In this document: one piece after another, positions 1 through 8,852 of the stretch | Layout: every line of letters starts with the position of its first letter | How positions within the stretch are numbered: the stretch's first letter is position 1 | NCBI GenBank assembly: GCA_002696645.1 | Contig: NZSA01000053.1 | Coordinates: 1 to 56,453, forward strand | Length of the DNA stretch: 56,453 nucleotides | Reading direction: 5' to 3' | DNA from: Rhodospirillales bacterium | GTDB lineage: Bacteria > Pseudomonadota > Alphaproteobacteria > UBA8366 > Aestuariispiraceae | The notes under the pieces: model-generated | Seen by the model: only the letters and a program-made list of their open reading frames with translations | Told to the model about the DNA's origin: nothing | Database searches by the model: none | Translations under genes and position numbers: made by a program

Positions 1-1
1 C

Positions 2-73
2 ATCAAGGGCAAAATCAAACGCGCCGGATGGGATGATGCCTTCCTCACAAAGCTCTTCGCTCATATGCGATAG
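2..73 (+). CDS. 3' end of an unidentified gene (partial)
   Basis: An open frame enters from the left edge and stops at TAG 71-73. The visible tail (ending KLFAHMR) is basic and plausible as a protein C-terminus, but too short to assign. The opposite strand also has a possible ATG at position 64 reading out of the window, so orientation is not certain. If the + reading is right, the gene converges on eutC. Confidence 0.35.
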   Translation: MKGKIKRAGWDDAFLTKLFAHMR

Positions 74-79
74 CCCTGC

Positions 80-131
80 CTCAAGGGGGGAGGGGTAAAA
101 TATGGGGCTCCCCTCCTCAAGGGGGGAGGGC
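80..131. repeat. G-rich intergenic repeat, two copies
   Basis: The string CCTCAAGGGGGGAGGG occurs at about 80-96 and again at about 116-131, and GGGGCTCCCC between them is self-complementary. It resembles the short dispersed GC-rich palindromes often found after genes in alphaproteobacteria. It may act as a transcript end between two converging genes. No gene is seen from 74 to 181. Confidence 0.5.
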
Positions 132-181
132 AATAGAAAGTTCTCATGCGATGGGCGGGACCAGCTATCCGTCCTTAGAAT

Positions 182-1174
182 TCAGTTTGAAATTTTAGTT
201 CCAAAGCCATTTTCTTCGGCGACGCTCAGCGTATGGATGGCAATGGCGGTGTCTTGTACGCCGGTGCCGGTCAGGTCACAGATAGTCACATCACTGGCGG
301 ATTTGCGTCCCTTTTTCGGGGTGCTTAGGATAGCGCCCAACTCTGCAACGGGCATGTCTTCTGGCACGATTCCGGCCCCGACCGCGTGATGCAATTCGCC
401 CAGGCGGGCCGACTGGCTGTGACGGTCACAGGTGAACAGATCCGCTTCTGCGATCACATCAGGCGCCAGTTCGTTCTTATGTTCCGCATCCGACCCCATG
501 GCGGTGATGTGCAGGCCGGGATGCAGCATGCTGGCATCAATCAAGGGTTTACGGCTGGGGGTGGTGGTGACCACGATGTCGGAGTCCCGCACCAGACCGG
601 CGATTGAACTGGAAACCGTAACATTGGCCGATGTCAGGCGTTCAATATCCTGGGCGCAGGCTTTGGCCTTATCGGCATCGCGCCCCCAGACATGGACCGT
701 ATCAATAGGCCGCACCATCGCCAGGGCCTGCATTTGCAGCCGGGCCTGAACGCCGGTGCCGATCACACCGGCGCGTGTCGCCCCTTCCGGGGCCAGACAG
801 CGGGCGGCGACCGCGCCTGCCGCTGCGGTGCGCATGTCAGTCAGATAACCATTGTCCAACAGCACCGCGCGAACCTGGCCTGTCGTGGCATCATGGACAA
901 CCATCAGTCCGCTGGTGGTTGGCAGGCCGATTTTGGGATTGTCAAAAAAGCCGGGGCTGATCTTGATCGCAAATCCTTCCAGACCGGGGACATAGGCGGT
1001 TTTTACGTCCACTTCGCCATTCTTGTCTTCCATATCCATCCGCAGGATGGGCGGCATGGAGACTTTGCCCGCCGATAGTTTCTTGAAAGCATCTGCGATC
1101 AAATCGATCAGGGGCATATCCAGCGATACCGCCTGGCGCAGCTCGTTTTCTGTCAGGATCAGAATTTCCCGCAT
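182..1174 (-). CDS. eutC: EutC-type cyclodeaminase (ornithine cyclodeaminase/mu-crystallin family)
   Basis: A 330-residue NAD-dependent ornithine cyclodeaminase-family protein. A Rossmann loop GTGVQAR lies near residues 139-145, after the conserved DNGYLTDMRTAAAGAVA stretch that binds substrate and cofactor in this family. The segments MPPILRMD, GEVDVKTAYVPGL and SPGFFDNP match what I recall of EutC, the ectoine/hydroxyectoine utilisation member, better than true ornithine cyclodeaminase. The start is ATG 1174, because GGAGGAG sits about 9 bases upstream; the frame stays open further upstream without a ribosome site. It follows eutB with a 4-base gap, so the two are probably co-translated. 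An alternative is BhcD-like iminosuccinate reductase (paired with BhcB), but bhcA/bhcC are absent here. Confidence 0.75.
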   Translation of the reverse strand: MREILILTENELRQAVSLDMPLIDLIADAFKKLSAGKVSMPPILRMDMEDKNGEVDVKTAYVPGLEGFAIKISPGFFDNPKIGLPTTSGLMVVHDATTGQVRAVLLDNGYLTDMRTAAAGAVAARCLAPEGATRAGVIGTGVQARLQMQALAMVRPIDTVHVWGRDADKAKACAQDIERLTSANVTVSSSIAGLVRDSDIVVTTTPSRKPLIDASMLHPGLHITAMGSDAEHKNELAPDVIAEADLFTCDRHSQSARLGELHHAVGAGIVPEDMPVAELGAILSTPKKGRKSASDVTICDLTGTGVQDTAIAIHTLSVAEENGFGTKISN

Positions 1175-1178
1175 TGGG

Positions 1179-2192
1179 TTATGCTCCTCCGTCGGGTTGC
1201 ACAGTGGCAAGGTCAACATCTTCCCCACCTGCGATGCGGGTGAAGATATCCATATCAACATTTCTGCCGCTGATCACAACGGCAATTCGTTTGCCTTTGG
1301 CTTGTATTTTATCGGCCAGCAGGGCGGCGACGCCAACGCTGCCCCCACCTTCTGCAACAATTTGTTGATCGCGATACAGGGCGCGCATGCCTGCTGCAAT
1401 CTCTGCCTCGCTGACCAACAATGTCTCATCCACCAGATCGCGGCACATGGCGAAGGTATAGTCATTCTCCAGGCCAATGCCGCCGCCAAGCGAATCCGCC
1501 AGCGTCGGCGTTTCAACCACTTCAACAGGATGGCCTGCGCGGATGCTGTCATACATGGCGGGCCCGCGTTCCATGGTGACGCCGATAATTCTGGTGTCGG
1601 GCTTCAGGGTTTTCACAGCCTTGGCAATACCCGCCATCAGGCCGCCCCCGGATAGCGGCACGATGACCATATCCAGTTCCGGCCAATCCTCGATCAATTC
1701 AAGCCCAATCGTGCCCTGACCGGCAATGACATCGGGATGATCAAAGGGGGACAGATAGACCAGGCCTTCCTCTTTCATCAGGCGCAGGGCTTCCACCTCT
1801 GCCTCATCCTGGCTTTTGCCACAGATGCGGACCTCGCCCCCGAATCGTTTGATGCCATCGATCTTCACTTTGGGCACCAGTTCGGACATGCAGATCACCG
1901 CGCGCACGCCCAGCAAATTGGCTGCATAGGCAACGCCGCGCCCATGATTCCCGGTGGAGCATGTCACGACCCCCTTGGCACGGTCTTCCTTCGATAGAGT
2001 CATAATCGCATTGGTCGCACCGCGCAGTTTGAACGCGCCGGTCGCCTGTAAGGTTTCCAGCTTCAGGCGAACCTCTGCCCCACACGCATCGGACAGCGGA
2101 AAGGCTGGCACCAGGGGGGTGCGCAGCACATGCGGGGCTATTTGATCGCGGGCCGCCTCAATCGCGGAAAAGGGAACGTGTTTCTGTGTCAT
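1179..2192 (-). CDS. eutB: EutB-type PLP dehydratase (threonine ammonia-lyase family)
   Basis: A 337-residue fold-type II PLP enzyme. The PLP lysine lies in TGAFKLRGA (Lys55), the substrate loop is STGNHGRG near 79-86, and the phosphate-binding loop SGGGLMAG is at 181-188. It lacks the C-terminal ACT regulatory domain of biosynthetic IlvA. Being immediately upstream of an EutC-like cyclodeaminase suggests the pair eliminates ammonia from, and reduces, a hydroxylated diamino-acid intermediate of hydroxyectoine breakdown. A threonine/serine dehydratase or beta-hydroxyaspartate dehydratase remains possible. The start is taken as ATG 2192 although its ribosome site is poor. The gene diverges from the amidase with a shared 137-base control region. 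Confidence 0.75.
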   Translation of the reverse strand: MTQKHVPFSAIEAARDQIAPHVLRTPLVPAFPLSDACGAEVRLKLETLQATGAFKLRGATNAIMTLSKEDRAKGVVTCSTGNHGRGVAYAANLLGVRAVICMSELVPKVKIDGIKRFGGEVRICGKSQDEAEVEALRLMKEEGLVYLSPFDHPDVIAGQGTIGLELIEDWPELDMVIVPLSGGGLMAGIAKAVKTLKPDTRIIGVTMERGPAMYDSIRAGHPVEVVETPTLADSLGGGIGLENDYTFAMCRDLVDETLLVSEAEIAAGMRALYRDQQIVAEGGGSVGVAALLADKIQAKGKRIAVVISGRNVDMDIFTRIAGGEDVDLATVQPDGGA

Positions 2193-2329
2193 CCTGCCAA
2201 GGTATGTGCCTGAACCCGATAGCACAAGATACCGATGTATTGTCGGCGAAACACGAACCTGCTCTAGTATGGGAAAGCCTGTTTTCATATCACTGCCCCC
2301 ATGCTTCTTCTCCGAAAGGCCAATTGACG

Positions 2330-3730
2330 ATGAACATTACACGGCAATCCGCTGGTGTTCTGGTGGCTGAAATGCGGACGGGTCGGTTGCGTTGTGTTGA
2401 GGTGATGGAAGCTTTTGCTGATCGGATAGAGCGGTATAATTCACGCGTGAATGCGATCATTCAGTTGGACCTGGTCAAGGCTTTAGATGCTGCTGCGGTC
2501 GCAGATAAGGCGCGCGATGCCGGACAGGCGATGGGGCCGTTATTCGGCCTGCCGGTTGCGGTGAAGGATAATTATGATGTGGTCGGGTTTCGCACCACCT
2601 ATGGCGCGCCCGCCTTGCGCAACAATTGGCCCGATTCAGACAGCCTGCATATCGCGCGGATGAAGGCGGCCGGTGCCATTGTCGTGGGCAAAACAAACAT
2701 GCCGGAATTCGCCTTTGGGGAGGATACGGATAATCCCCTGTGGGGGCGCACGCGCAATCCCTATTGCCTGAGCCGCACGGCCGGATCCAGTTCCGGCGGG
2801 TCCGGCGCAGCACTGGCATTGGATCTGGTCGCGTTGGCCGATGGCAGTGATCTGGGCGGATCAACCCGCATCCCCGCCAGTTGGTGCAATATCGTCGGCT
2901 ATCGCCCGACCACTGGGGTGGTGCCTAAGGTTCCCAGTGTGGCCCCGTTCGACCGGTTGCATGTGATGGGGCCTATGGCGCGCCGGGTGGATGATATCCG
3001 TCTTTCCCTGTCAGTGGTGTGTGGCCGTGATGTCAGAAGCCCGATTACCGCCCCGTTCGGACCACAGGAATTCGCCGCGCCGCTGACAGGCAATCTGGCG
3101 GGAATACGGATCTCCTTTTCCGTGGACAGCGCGATGTTTCGCATCGATTCCTCGGTGACGGACGCCCTGACCGCCTGTGCGGATGTATTGTCAAGGGCGG
3201 GGGCCAGGGTAACCGACGCCGCGCCAGACGTTCGCTTCCTTGCCCGCAGCCAGCCCATCTTTCGTGCCCTGTGCGCGGCGGAATATGCCGGCTGGGCAGT
3301 GGATGAGCATGGTTTGGAACTGGGGCATCTGATCCTGGACCTGGTGGGCCAGTCCCGCCGTCTGACAGGGTATGAGATTGAGCGCGCCAATATGATGCGG
3401 GTCAAGGCCTGGCACCGCATGGCAAATTTCTTCGACAGTTATGATCTGGTCTGTTGGTCAACCAGCAGCGGTTCCCCCTTTGCGCCGGATATGCCGGGCC
3501 TGAAGGAATTTGACTGGGATACCGTTTGCATCAGCCCGGCGCTGGATTTGCCCAGCATCTCTGTGCCGGCAGGGTTCACCCAGGATGGATTGCCAACAGG
3601 CCTTCATATCCTGGGCCCGCCCGGCAGCGACCGGCTGGTGCTGGAAGCGGCGGAGGCAATAGAGCGCGGTCTGCAAATGTGGCAGCGCAATCCCCCGAAT
3701 GAGAAACTGGAATTGGCCGTTTCCAAATGA
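2330..3730 (+). CDS. Amidase (amidase signature family)
   Basis: A 466-residue amidase-signature hydrolase. The Ser-cisSer-Lys triad can be placed: Lys79 in AVKDN, the cis-Ser in the GSSSGGSG stretch (about Ser154), and the nucleophile Ser178 in DLGGSTRIPAS. The family cleaves carbon-nitrogen amide bonds in the cytoplasm; the substrate cannot be read from sequence. Divergent placement from eutB-eutC makes an N-acyl or amide step of the same catabolic route plausible, but this is inference. The start is ATG 2330, preceded by GAAAGG; a longer open frame begins upstream without support. A strong hairpin follows the stop codon. Confidence 0.85.
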   Translation: MNITRQSAGVLVAEMRTGRLRCVEVMEAFADRIERYNSRVNAIIQLDLVKALDAAAVADKARDAGQAMGPLFGLPVAVKDNYDVVGFRTTYGAPALRNNWPDSDSLHIARMKAAGAIVVGKTNMPEFAFGEDTDNPLWGRTRNPYCLSRTAGSSSGGSGAALALDLVALADGSDLGGSTRIPASWCNIVGYRPTTGVVPKVPSVAPFDRLHVMGPMARRVDDIRLSLSVVCGRDVRSPITAPFGPQEFAAPLTGNLAGIRISFSVDSAMFRIDSSVTDALTACADVLSRAGARVTDAAPDVRFLARSQPIFRALCAAEYAGWAVDEHGLELGHLILDLVGQSRRLTGYEIERANMMRVKAWHRMANFFDSYDLVCWSTSSGSPFAPDMPGLKEFDWDTVCISPALDLPSISVPAGFTQDGLPTGLHILGPPGSDRLVLEAAEAIERGLQMWQRNPPNEKLELAVSK

Positions 3731-3732
3731 AA

Positions 3733-3761
3733 AGACACTTCCAGTGGACCCGGAAGTGTCT
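3733..3761 (+). terminator. Hairpin after the amidase gene
   Basis: AGACACTTCC (3733-3742) and GGAAGTGTCT (3752-3761) form a perfect 10-bp stem with a 9-base loop, 2 bases after the amidase stop. The downstream run TATATTCATT is only moderately T-rich. It probably separates the amidase from the converging DUF4168 gene. Confidence 0.6.
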
Positions 3762-3801
3762 ATATTCATTCTGGTAACTGGATTATTGCCAGATAACAGA
3801 T

Positions 3802-4227
3802 TTACTGCATGCCCTGATAGCGCTGCCGCAATTCGGGGTCGGTCTGTAACGTTTCAAAGATCATATTGTATTGTTCAACACTCAGGCCCGCTTGCTCGAC
3901 CGCCATTGCCATCTGGGTCCTGATGTCTTCGACCGCTTGTGGGTCGTTGGGGTCAACCTCGCCGCTATCGACCCGGCTTTGCCATTCTTCCTGTATGGCG
4001 ACCACTGAGCTTTGTGCAGAGGCAAAGGATTGCAGTTGTGCATCGCTAATGTCGGCAGCAGCTGACTGAGTCAGCTGAAATTCCTGAGTGATTTTCTGGC
4101 TTGCGGGTGTGCTGGAGTCAGCTAGGGCCGGGCCGGTCGCTGCGCCGATGGTCAATGCGCCGACCACAATCATGCTTTTGATCATGGCGCTAGATCCGAT
4201 TGCCTTGAGCTGTGTCTTGATGGTCAA
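3802..4227 (-). CDS. Exported DUF4168 protein
   Basis: 141 residues. The N-terminus carries a hydrophobic signal stretch (about residues 14-36, ending ALADSS), so the protein is probably periplasmic. The rest matches the DUF4168 pattern: a SDAQLQSFA..Q segment near the middle and a GLSVEQYNMIFE...TDPELRQR helix pair at the C-terminus. Function is unknown. The start is TTG 4227, with AGGAGG 8 bases upstream; the internal ATG at 4185 has no such site. Its promoter appears to be an ECF-type element (4341-4365), giving a roughly 100-base leader that contains repeated small hairpins. It is therefore probably a target of the adjacent ECF sigma factor. Confidence 0.75.
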   Translation of the reverse strand: MTIKTQLKAIGSSAMIKSMIVVGALTIGAATGPALADSSTPASQKITQEFQLTQSAAADISDAQLQSFASAQSSVVAIQEEWQSRVDSGEVDPNDPQAVEDIRTQMAMAVEQAGLSVEQYNMIFETLQTDPELRQRYQGMQ

Positions 4228-4258
4228 GATTCTGTCCTCCTGAGAGTGTCAATTAGGT

Positions 4259-4308
4259 GTGTCATGCATCTTGTGATGCCAGTAAGCGTGTCATGCATCT
4301 TGTGATGC
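4259..4308. repeat. Tandem 21-base repeats in the DUF4168 leader
   Basis: Two identical 21-base units lie at 4259-4279 and 4288-4308 (period 29). Each contains the hairpin GCATC-TTGT-GATGC. A third hairpin, CCCCGC-AAT-GCGGGG, follows at 4314-4328. All lie in the predicted 5' untranslated leader of the minus-strand DUF4168 message. Confidence 0.7.
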
Positions 4309-4340
4309 GGGCACCCCGCAATGCGGGGCGTCACACTATC

Positions 4341-4365
4341 GACAGCCGGGAGGAGAAATAGTTCC
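4341..4365 (-). promoter_or_regulatory. Candidate ECF promoter for the DUF4168 gene
   Basis: On the minus strand GGAAC (4365-4361) is followed by 16 bases and then TGTC (4344-4341). This is close to the alphaproteobacterial ECF pattern GGAAC-N16/17-CGTC/CGTT, with one mismatch in the -10 part. Confidence 0.5.
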
Positions 4366-4388
4366 ATCCAAATGTGTGCTTTTTTCAG

Positions 4389-4413
4389 GGAACTTTTCTG
4401 GCGTGGCGGCGTC
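4389..4413 (+). promoter_or_regulatory. Candidate ECF autoregulatory promoter
   Basis: GGAAC (4389-4393), a 16-base spacer and CGTC (4410-4413) fit the ECF -35/-10 pattern exactly, 35 bases upstream of the sigma factor start codon. This suggests that the sigma factor activates its own operon. Confidence 0.65.
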
Positions 4414-4447
4414 CCTATATTACGATACGCAAGGGAGCCTGTTTCGT

Positions 4448-5020
4448 ATGTCGAAGGAAAAGTTTGAGGTCACGTCCAGGATCGCAGCGGAATTGCCTCA
4501 TTTGCGCCGTTTCGCGCGGGTTCTGACAGGGCATCCCGAAATGGCGGATGATGTGGTGCAGGATACGGTAGAGCGCGGATTGCGGAAATGGTCAAAATGG
4601 CGGCGCGACGGGTCGATCCGAAGCTGGTTATTTGGCATTGAATATCGCGTTTTTCTGGATCACTGCAAACATCGCGCGCGCCCGGCAGAGGTCGGTGTCG
4701 CCCAAGATTTGGATGCGATGTCAGAGTCACGTGCGGATTTTGCCGATGATCCGGCGCAAATCCACCATCTGACGTTATCGCGGGTTATGGCAGCGGTTGA
4801 GGAATTGCCCGTGCAACAGCGTTCTGTGCTCTCTCTGGTGATATTGGAGGGGATGAGTTATGACGAGGTGGCGAAGATTGTGAATGCGCCGATTGGCACG
4901 GTACGCTCGCGGCTGTTTCGCGCCCGGGAGTCATTGCGAACCGTGTGTCCAGACGACGCAGATATGGATCAGGAATCCGAAACAGCGACAGACGCCCCCT
5001 ATTTGAGGCAGGTCAAATGA
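4448..5020 (+). CDS. ECF-family RNA polymerase sigma factor
   Basis: 190 residues with the two-domain ECF layout: region 2 (ADDVVQDTVERGLRKW... SIRSWLFGI, about residues 30-65) for core and -10 recognition, and region 4 (QQRSVLSLVILEGMSYDEVAKIV...GTVRSRLFRARESL, about 125-168) with the -35-reading helix-turn-helix. The start is ATG 4448, preceded by AAGGGAG. Its stop overlaps the next gene as ATGA, so sigma and putative anti-sigma are translationally coupled. An ECF-type promoter lies just upstream and another faces the DUF4168 gene. It is neither EcfG with NepR/PhyR nor an obvious RpoE/ChrR pair, because no cupin or phosphatase partner is nearby. Confidence 0.85.
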   Translation: MSKEKFEVTSRIAAELPHLRRFARVLTGHPEMADDVVQDTVERGLRKWSKWRRDGSIRSWLFGIEYRVFLDHCKHRARPAEVGVAQDLDAMSESRADFADDPAQIHHLTLSRVMAAVEELPVQQRSVLSLVILEGMSYDEVAKIVNAPIGTVRSRLFRARESLRTVCPDDADMDQESETATDAPYLRQVK

Positions 5021-5730
5021 GGAATATTCTCAAAACTGTATTCGCATTCAGGTGGATCGGAACTTCCGAAGGGGAAGACGCGATTCTGAAATCGCGTGAG
5101 ATACGGGTGATCAATGCCGTGGATGGCCCCCGAATAGGCGGGACGGCCCGTTCGAAGGTCAGCCATCCCCATCGTGATGAGACCCGTGCGAATGTGGCAG
5201 AACTGGAAACGATCGCGGCACATCGTCGGGTCGACGGGTATCTTCATGCGTGTTTTGATCCGGTCCTCACAGAGGAAATTCCCCCGCGACTACTTCGCGC
5301 CCTTGAGTCCGATCAGGAAGTATATCGCCGTCAGGACGAAAAGAATGGACCCATTGGCACACGCGGTATGTTGATCATTCCCCATAAACAGGCGATTGCC
5401 GCCTGCCTTGTGATCTGTGCCTTTTCCGTTTTTATCGGATGGCATGTGGCGGATATGGTCTCGCCCGGTAGCAATGGGACAAGTCCCGTCGCCTCAGGGG
5501 GGACAACCGGGACAGAGGCATCGATAGTTGGCGGCCTGCCACAATCAACCCTACAGGAAACGTCGACCCATTATCCAAACGCCAATGGCAATGTTGAAAA
5601 AGCAGGCATGCCGACCCAGCAGACGGCTGGCACGTCAGCGGAACTGGCCTTGCCTGATGGCTATGGTGTCAGTCCCGCGGTCACTCCAATAACCGGCGAT
5701 ACGACCGCCCCGATCACTGTTGAAAATTAG
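5017..5730 (+). CDS. Putative membrane anti-sigma factor
   Basis: 237 residues: a cytoplasmic N-terminal part (1-122) rich in charged helices (AELETIAAHRR, PPRLLRALESDQ), one transmembrane segment (about 124-146), and a low-complexity Gly/Thr/Ser/Pro periplasmic tail. This topology, with start codon overlap (ATGA) to an ECF sigma gene, is typical of anti-sigma factors, but no zinc-binding HxxxCxxC motif is present. Family membership is therefore inferred from position and topology. Its stop codon overlaps that of the converging TyrA-like gene by 4 bases. Confidence 0.6.
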   Translation: MRNILKTVFAFRWIGTSEGEDAILKSREIRVINAVDGPRIGGTARSKVSHPHRDETRANVAELETIAAHRRVDGYLHACFDPVLTEEIPPRLLRALESDQEVYRRQDEKNGPIGTRGMLIIPHKQAIAACLVICAFSVFIGWHVADMVSPGSNGTSPVASGGTTGTEASIVGGLPQSTLQETSTHYPNANGNVEKAGMPTQQTAGTSAELALPDGYGVSPAVTPITGDTTAPITVEN

Positions 5731-6485
5731 GAAATCTGTGGAATTGGATCCAGGTTCAACAGCCTTTGTCGGATGGATTGTTCGCTGATATCGAACCGGC
5801 GGACGACATCCTGGCAATAGGGGTTAAAGCGGCAGACTTCTTCAAACAACTGCATATCATGGCGCACGCTGTCGACCGCATCCATCAGGAAGCCGAAGGA
5901 CACCGTGTCGATCTCTGTGCGCTCAAATCCGCTATGGGAGATGATCTGACCGATGTAATGGGTCAGGAACAGCGTTTCTGCCAATTCCCGGTCATGGGTG
6001 TCGGCAGTTTTTTCCACCACGACAAAGCCTTCCTGGCGCAACCGATCCCGGAAGGGCTGGTCCAGTTCAGGGCTTAGATTCGATTCCGTGATGACGATGC
6101 GGAAACCAGAGACATTTCCCGCCTTCTTCGCATAGCTTTCGGGCCCGAACATCGGGTGGGTGCAAATATAGGGCTGATTGGGCACCAGATCGCGGATCAG
6201 CTGGCCCGTATAGCCTTTGACGGTTGCGACATCGATCAGGATGGTATCCGGGCGCAATCGGTCGCGGATCGAGAGCAGCGTATCGGCATAGGCACTGATT
6301 GGCATGCACAACAGCAAGGCATCACAGTTCAAAGCGTCTTCCAGCGTTGTGAACAGGCCGTCTCCCGGTGTGGCGCGACGACGATACAGGCGCACGGATA
6401 CATCTGGCAGAAAACGCTCTGCCAATTTGTGCAGGAACGAGCCGAAATGCCCATAACCCAAGATACCCAGCGAGAAGCCCGCCAT
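5727..6485 (-). CDS. Prephenate/arogenate dehydrogenase-like protein
   Basis: 252 residues with an N-terminal Rossmann loop GILGYGHFGS (about 7-16) and TyrA-family landmarks: DVATVKG near residue 93, a CTHPMFGPES segment, and a C-terminal helical part. The family oxidatively decarboxylates prephenate or arogenate in tyrosine synthesis. It is at the short end for the family and carries no ACT or chorismate mutase domain. The start ATG 6485 has GGAG 8 bases upstream; an upstream in-frame ATG (6557) lacks a ribosome site. Neighbours give no pathway context. Related plant-type TyrA-like dehydrogenases of unknown substrate look similar. Confidence 0.7.
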   Translation of the reverse strand: MAGFSLGILGYGHFGSFLHKLAERFLPDVSVRLYRRRATPGDGLFTTLEDALNCDALLLCMPISAYADTLLSIRDRLRPDTILIDVATVKGYTGQLIRDLVPNQPYICTHPMFGPESYAKKAGNVSGFRIVITESNLSPELDQPFRDRLRQEGFVVVEKTADTHDRELAETLFLTHYIGQIISHSGFERTEIDTVSFGFLMDAVDSVRHDMQLFEEVCRFNPYCQDVVRRFDISEQSIRQRLLNLDPIPQIS

Positions 6486-6635
6486 TTTCACCACTCCATA
6501 CTGCGATAATGCCGCGTCTTTATCGGCTTCGTCGCCAATGGGCAACCGTGCTGCCATGCAAACGCAACAATTGAAGCATTGGACGAACCGGGTTTAGGGG
6601 CGATATACTAGGGGAAACATAAGGAGCAATGCGGA

Positions 6636-8798
6636 ATGGCGGATTTTGAGAAGAAGACTTTGGCGGAATGGCGCGCCCTGTTGGAAAAGGAATCCAAGGG
6701 GAAGGGCGAAGCCGATTTGACCTGGGACTCCCCGGAAGGAATATCGGTAAAGCCGCTGTACACCGCTGAGGATCTGGCCGGGCTTGAGCATATCGACACG
6801 ATGCCGGGTTTCGCGCCCTTCACCCGCGGCCCCAAGGCATCGATGTATGTTGGTCAGCCCTGGACCGTGCGCCAATATGCCGGTTTCTCTACCGCCGAAG
6901 AATCAAATGCATTCTATCGCCGCAATCTGGCGGGTGGGCAGAAGGGGTTGTCTGTTGCCTTCGATCTGGCGACCCATCGTGGCTATGACAGTGATCATCC
7001 TCGTGTCGTGGGCGATGTGGGCAAGGCGGGTGTTGCGATTGACAGCGTTGAGGATATGAAGATCCTGTTCGACCAGATTCCCCTGGATCAGATGTCGGTT
7101 TCCATGACCATGAATGGGGCGGTGCTGCCGGTTCTGGCAGGCTATATCGTCGCGGCGGAGGAACAGGGCGTATCCCCGGAAAAGCTGTCCGGGACGATCC
7201 AGAATGATGTGTTGAAGGAATTCATGGTCCGCAACACCTATATCTATCCCCCCAATCCATCGATGCGGATCGTGGCGGATATTATTGAATATACCGCCCA
7301 GAACATGCCGCGTTTCAACTCAATCTCGATTTCTGGCTATCACATGCAGGAGGCGGGATCGACGCTCACTCAGGAACTGGCGTTTACGCTGGCTGACGGG
7401 CTGGAATATGTGCGTGTGGCGGCTGCCAAGGGATTGGATGTGGATGCCTTTGCGCCGCGTTTGAGTTTCTTTTTCTGTATCGGTATGAATTTCTTCATGG
7501 AGGTCGCGAAGCTGCGCGCGGCGCGGTTCCTGTGGGCCGATCTGATGAAAAAGCACTTCCAGCCGAAGAATCCAAAATCGTTGATGTTGCGCACCCATTG
7601 CCAGACATCCGGCTGGTCGCTGACGGAACAGGACCCCTATAACAATGTCGTGCGCACGGCGGTTGAGGCGATGGCAGCCACGCTGGGCGGCACGCAATCG
7701 CTGCATACCAATGCTTTTGACGAGGCAATTGGCCTGCCCACGGATTTCTCTGCCCGGATTGCCCGCAATACGCAATTGATCCTGCAGGAGGAAACCCAGA
7801 TCACCCGCACCGTCGACCCGATGGCAGGCTCTTATTACGTGGAAAGCCTGACCGGTGCGATGATTGAGGAAGCCCGCAAGCTGATCGATGAAGTCGAAGC
7901 CATGGGTGGTATGACCAAGGCGGTCGATACCGGTTGGCCAAAGATGAAGATCGAAGAAAGCGCGGCAGCCCGCCAGGCCCGAATTGATCGGGGCGAGGAA
8001 ACCATTGTTGGTGTCAATAAATACAAATCCGGCGATAAGGACCGCATCGATATTCTGGATATCGACAATGATCAGGTGCGCGAGAAACAGGTTGCGCGGT
8101 TAAAGAAAATCCGCGCCAGCCGGGATCAGGCGGCGTGTGATGCGGCCCTGGACGCCCTGACCGCTGCGGCGCAGGATGGTTCTGGCAATTTGCTGGACCT
8201 GGCCGTTAAGGCCACGCGGGCGCGGGCTACAGTGGGCGAGATTTCTGATGCGATGGAAAAGGCGTTCACCCGGCACCGGGCCGTCATTCGCTCCATTACC
8301 GGGGTCTATGGCTCCGCCTATGACGGGGATGCGGGCTTTATGAAGATACAAGAGGATATTGCCGGATTTGTCGAACGCCAGGGCCGCCGCCCACGCATGC
8401 TGGTGGTGAAAATGGGCCAGGATGGGCATGATCGTGGCGCCAAGGTCATCGCCACCGCCTTTGCCGATATCGGCTTTGACGTGGATATCGGGCCACTGTT
8501 CCAAACCCCGGAAGAGGCCGCCAACCAGGCGATTGAGGCGGATGTTCATGTAATTGGTGTTTCTTCTCAGGCAGCGGGTCACAAAACACTGGTGCCCCAG
8601 ATGATCAAGGCCCTGAAGGACAAGGGCGCCAATGATATCCTGATCGTCTGTGGCGGCGTCATTCCGCCTCAGGATTATGACTTCCTGCTGGAAGCAGGCG
8701 TCTCAGCAATTTACGGCCCGGGAACAAATATCCCGGCGGCTGCGGGCGAAATTCTGGGCCTGATCGAAGAGGCGGTGGCAGCACAGGCAGCTGAGTAG
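6636..8798 (+). CDS. Methylmalonyl-CoA mutase, single-chain
   Basis: 720 residues, full length for the large (MutA/ScpA) subunit. The N-terminal TIM barrel begins after [15 protein letters not shown] and includes [21 protein letters not shown]; the C-terminal B12 domain (about 585-715) holds the DGHDRG histidine motif for base-off cobalamin binding near residue 596. The enzyme interconverts (R)-methylmalonyl-CoA and succinyl-CoA in propionyl-CoA breakdown. No small subunit or MeaB chaperone gene is adjacent. AAGGAG precedes the start. No cobalamin riboswitch is seen upstream, only a possible TTGGAC/TATACT promoter at 6579-6609 with a long spacer. It could receive propionyl-CoA made by the AcuI encoded 40 kb away. 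Confidence 0.95.
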   Translation: MADFEKKTLAEWRALLEKESKGKGEADLTWDSPEGISVKPLYTAEDLAGLEHIDTMPGFAPFTRGPKASMYVGQPWTVRQYAGFSTAEESNAFYRRNLAGGQKGLSVAFDLATHRGYDSDHPRVVGDVGKAGVAIDSVEDMKILFDQIPLDQMSVSMTMNGAVLPVLAGYIVAAEEQGVSPEKLSGTIQNDVLKEFMVRNTYIYPPNPSMRIVADIIEYTAQNMPRFNSISISGYHMQEAGSTLTQELAFTLADGLEYVRVAAAKGLDVDAFAPRLSFFFCIGMNFFMEVAKLRAARFLWADLMKKHFQPKNPKSLMLRTHCQTSGWSLTEQDPYNNVVRTAVEAMAATLGGTQSLHTNAFDEAIGLPTDFSARIARNTQLILQEETQITRTVDPMAGSYYVESLTGAMIEEARKLIDEVEAMGGMTKAVDTGWPKMKIEESAAARQARIDRGEETIVGVNKYKSGDKDRIDILDIDNDQVREKQVARLKKIRASRDQAACDAALDALTAAAQDGSGNLLDLAVKATRARATVGEISDAMEKAFTRHRAVIRSITGVYGSAYDGDAGFMKIQEDIAGFVERQGRRPRMLVVKMGQDGHDRGAKVIATAFADIGFDVDIGPLFQTPEEAANQAIEADVHVIGVSSQAAGHKTLVPQMIKALKDKGANDILIVCGGVIPPQDYDFLLEAGVSAIYGPGTNIPAAAGEILGLIEEAVAAQAAE

Positions 8799-8817
8799 GG
8801 TTGCAAAAAGGACCATA

Positions 8818-8846
8818 TAGACAGCGTCGCTATTAGTGCCTATATT
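8818..8846 (+). promoter_or_regulatory. Candidate sigma-70 promoter of the small RNA
   Basis: TAGACA (8818-8823), a 17-base spacer and TATATT (8841-8846) each match the consensus at 5 of 6 positions, with ideal spacing. It lies just after the mutase stop and points at a structured non-coding stretch. Confidence 0.6.
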
Positions 8847-8852
8847 AACATC

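Noticed and set aside
1..64. Minus-strand start of a gene at position 64 running off the left edge.
   Set aside because: Only 21 codons with no convincing ribosome site; the + strand reading with a stop at 73 is at least as good.
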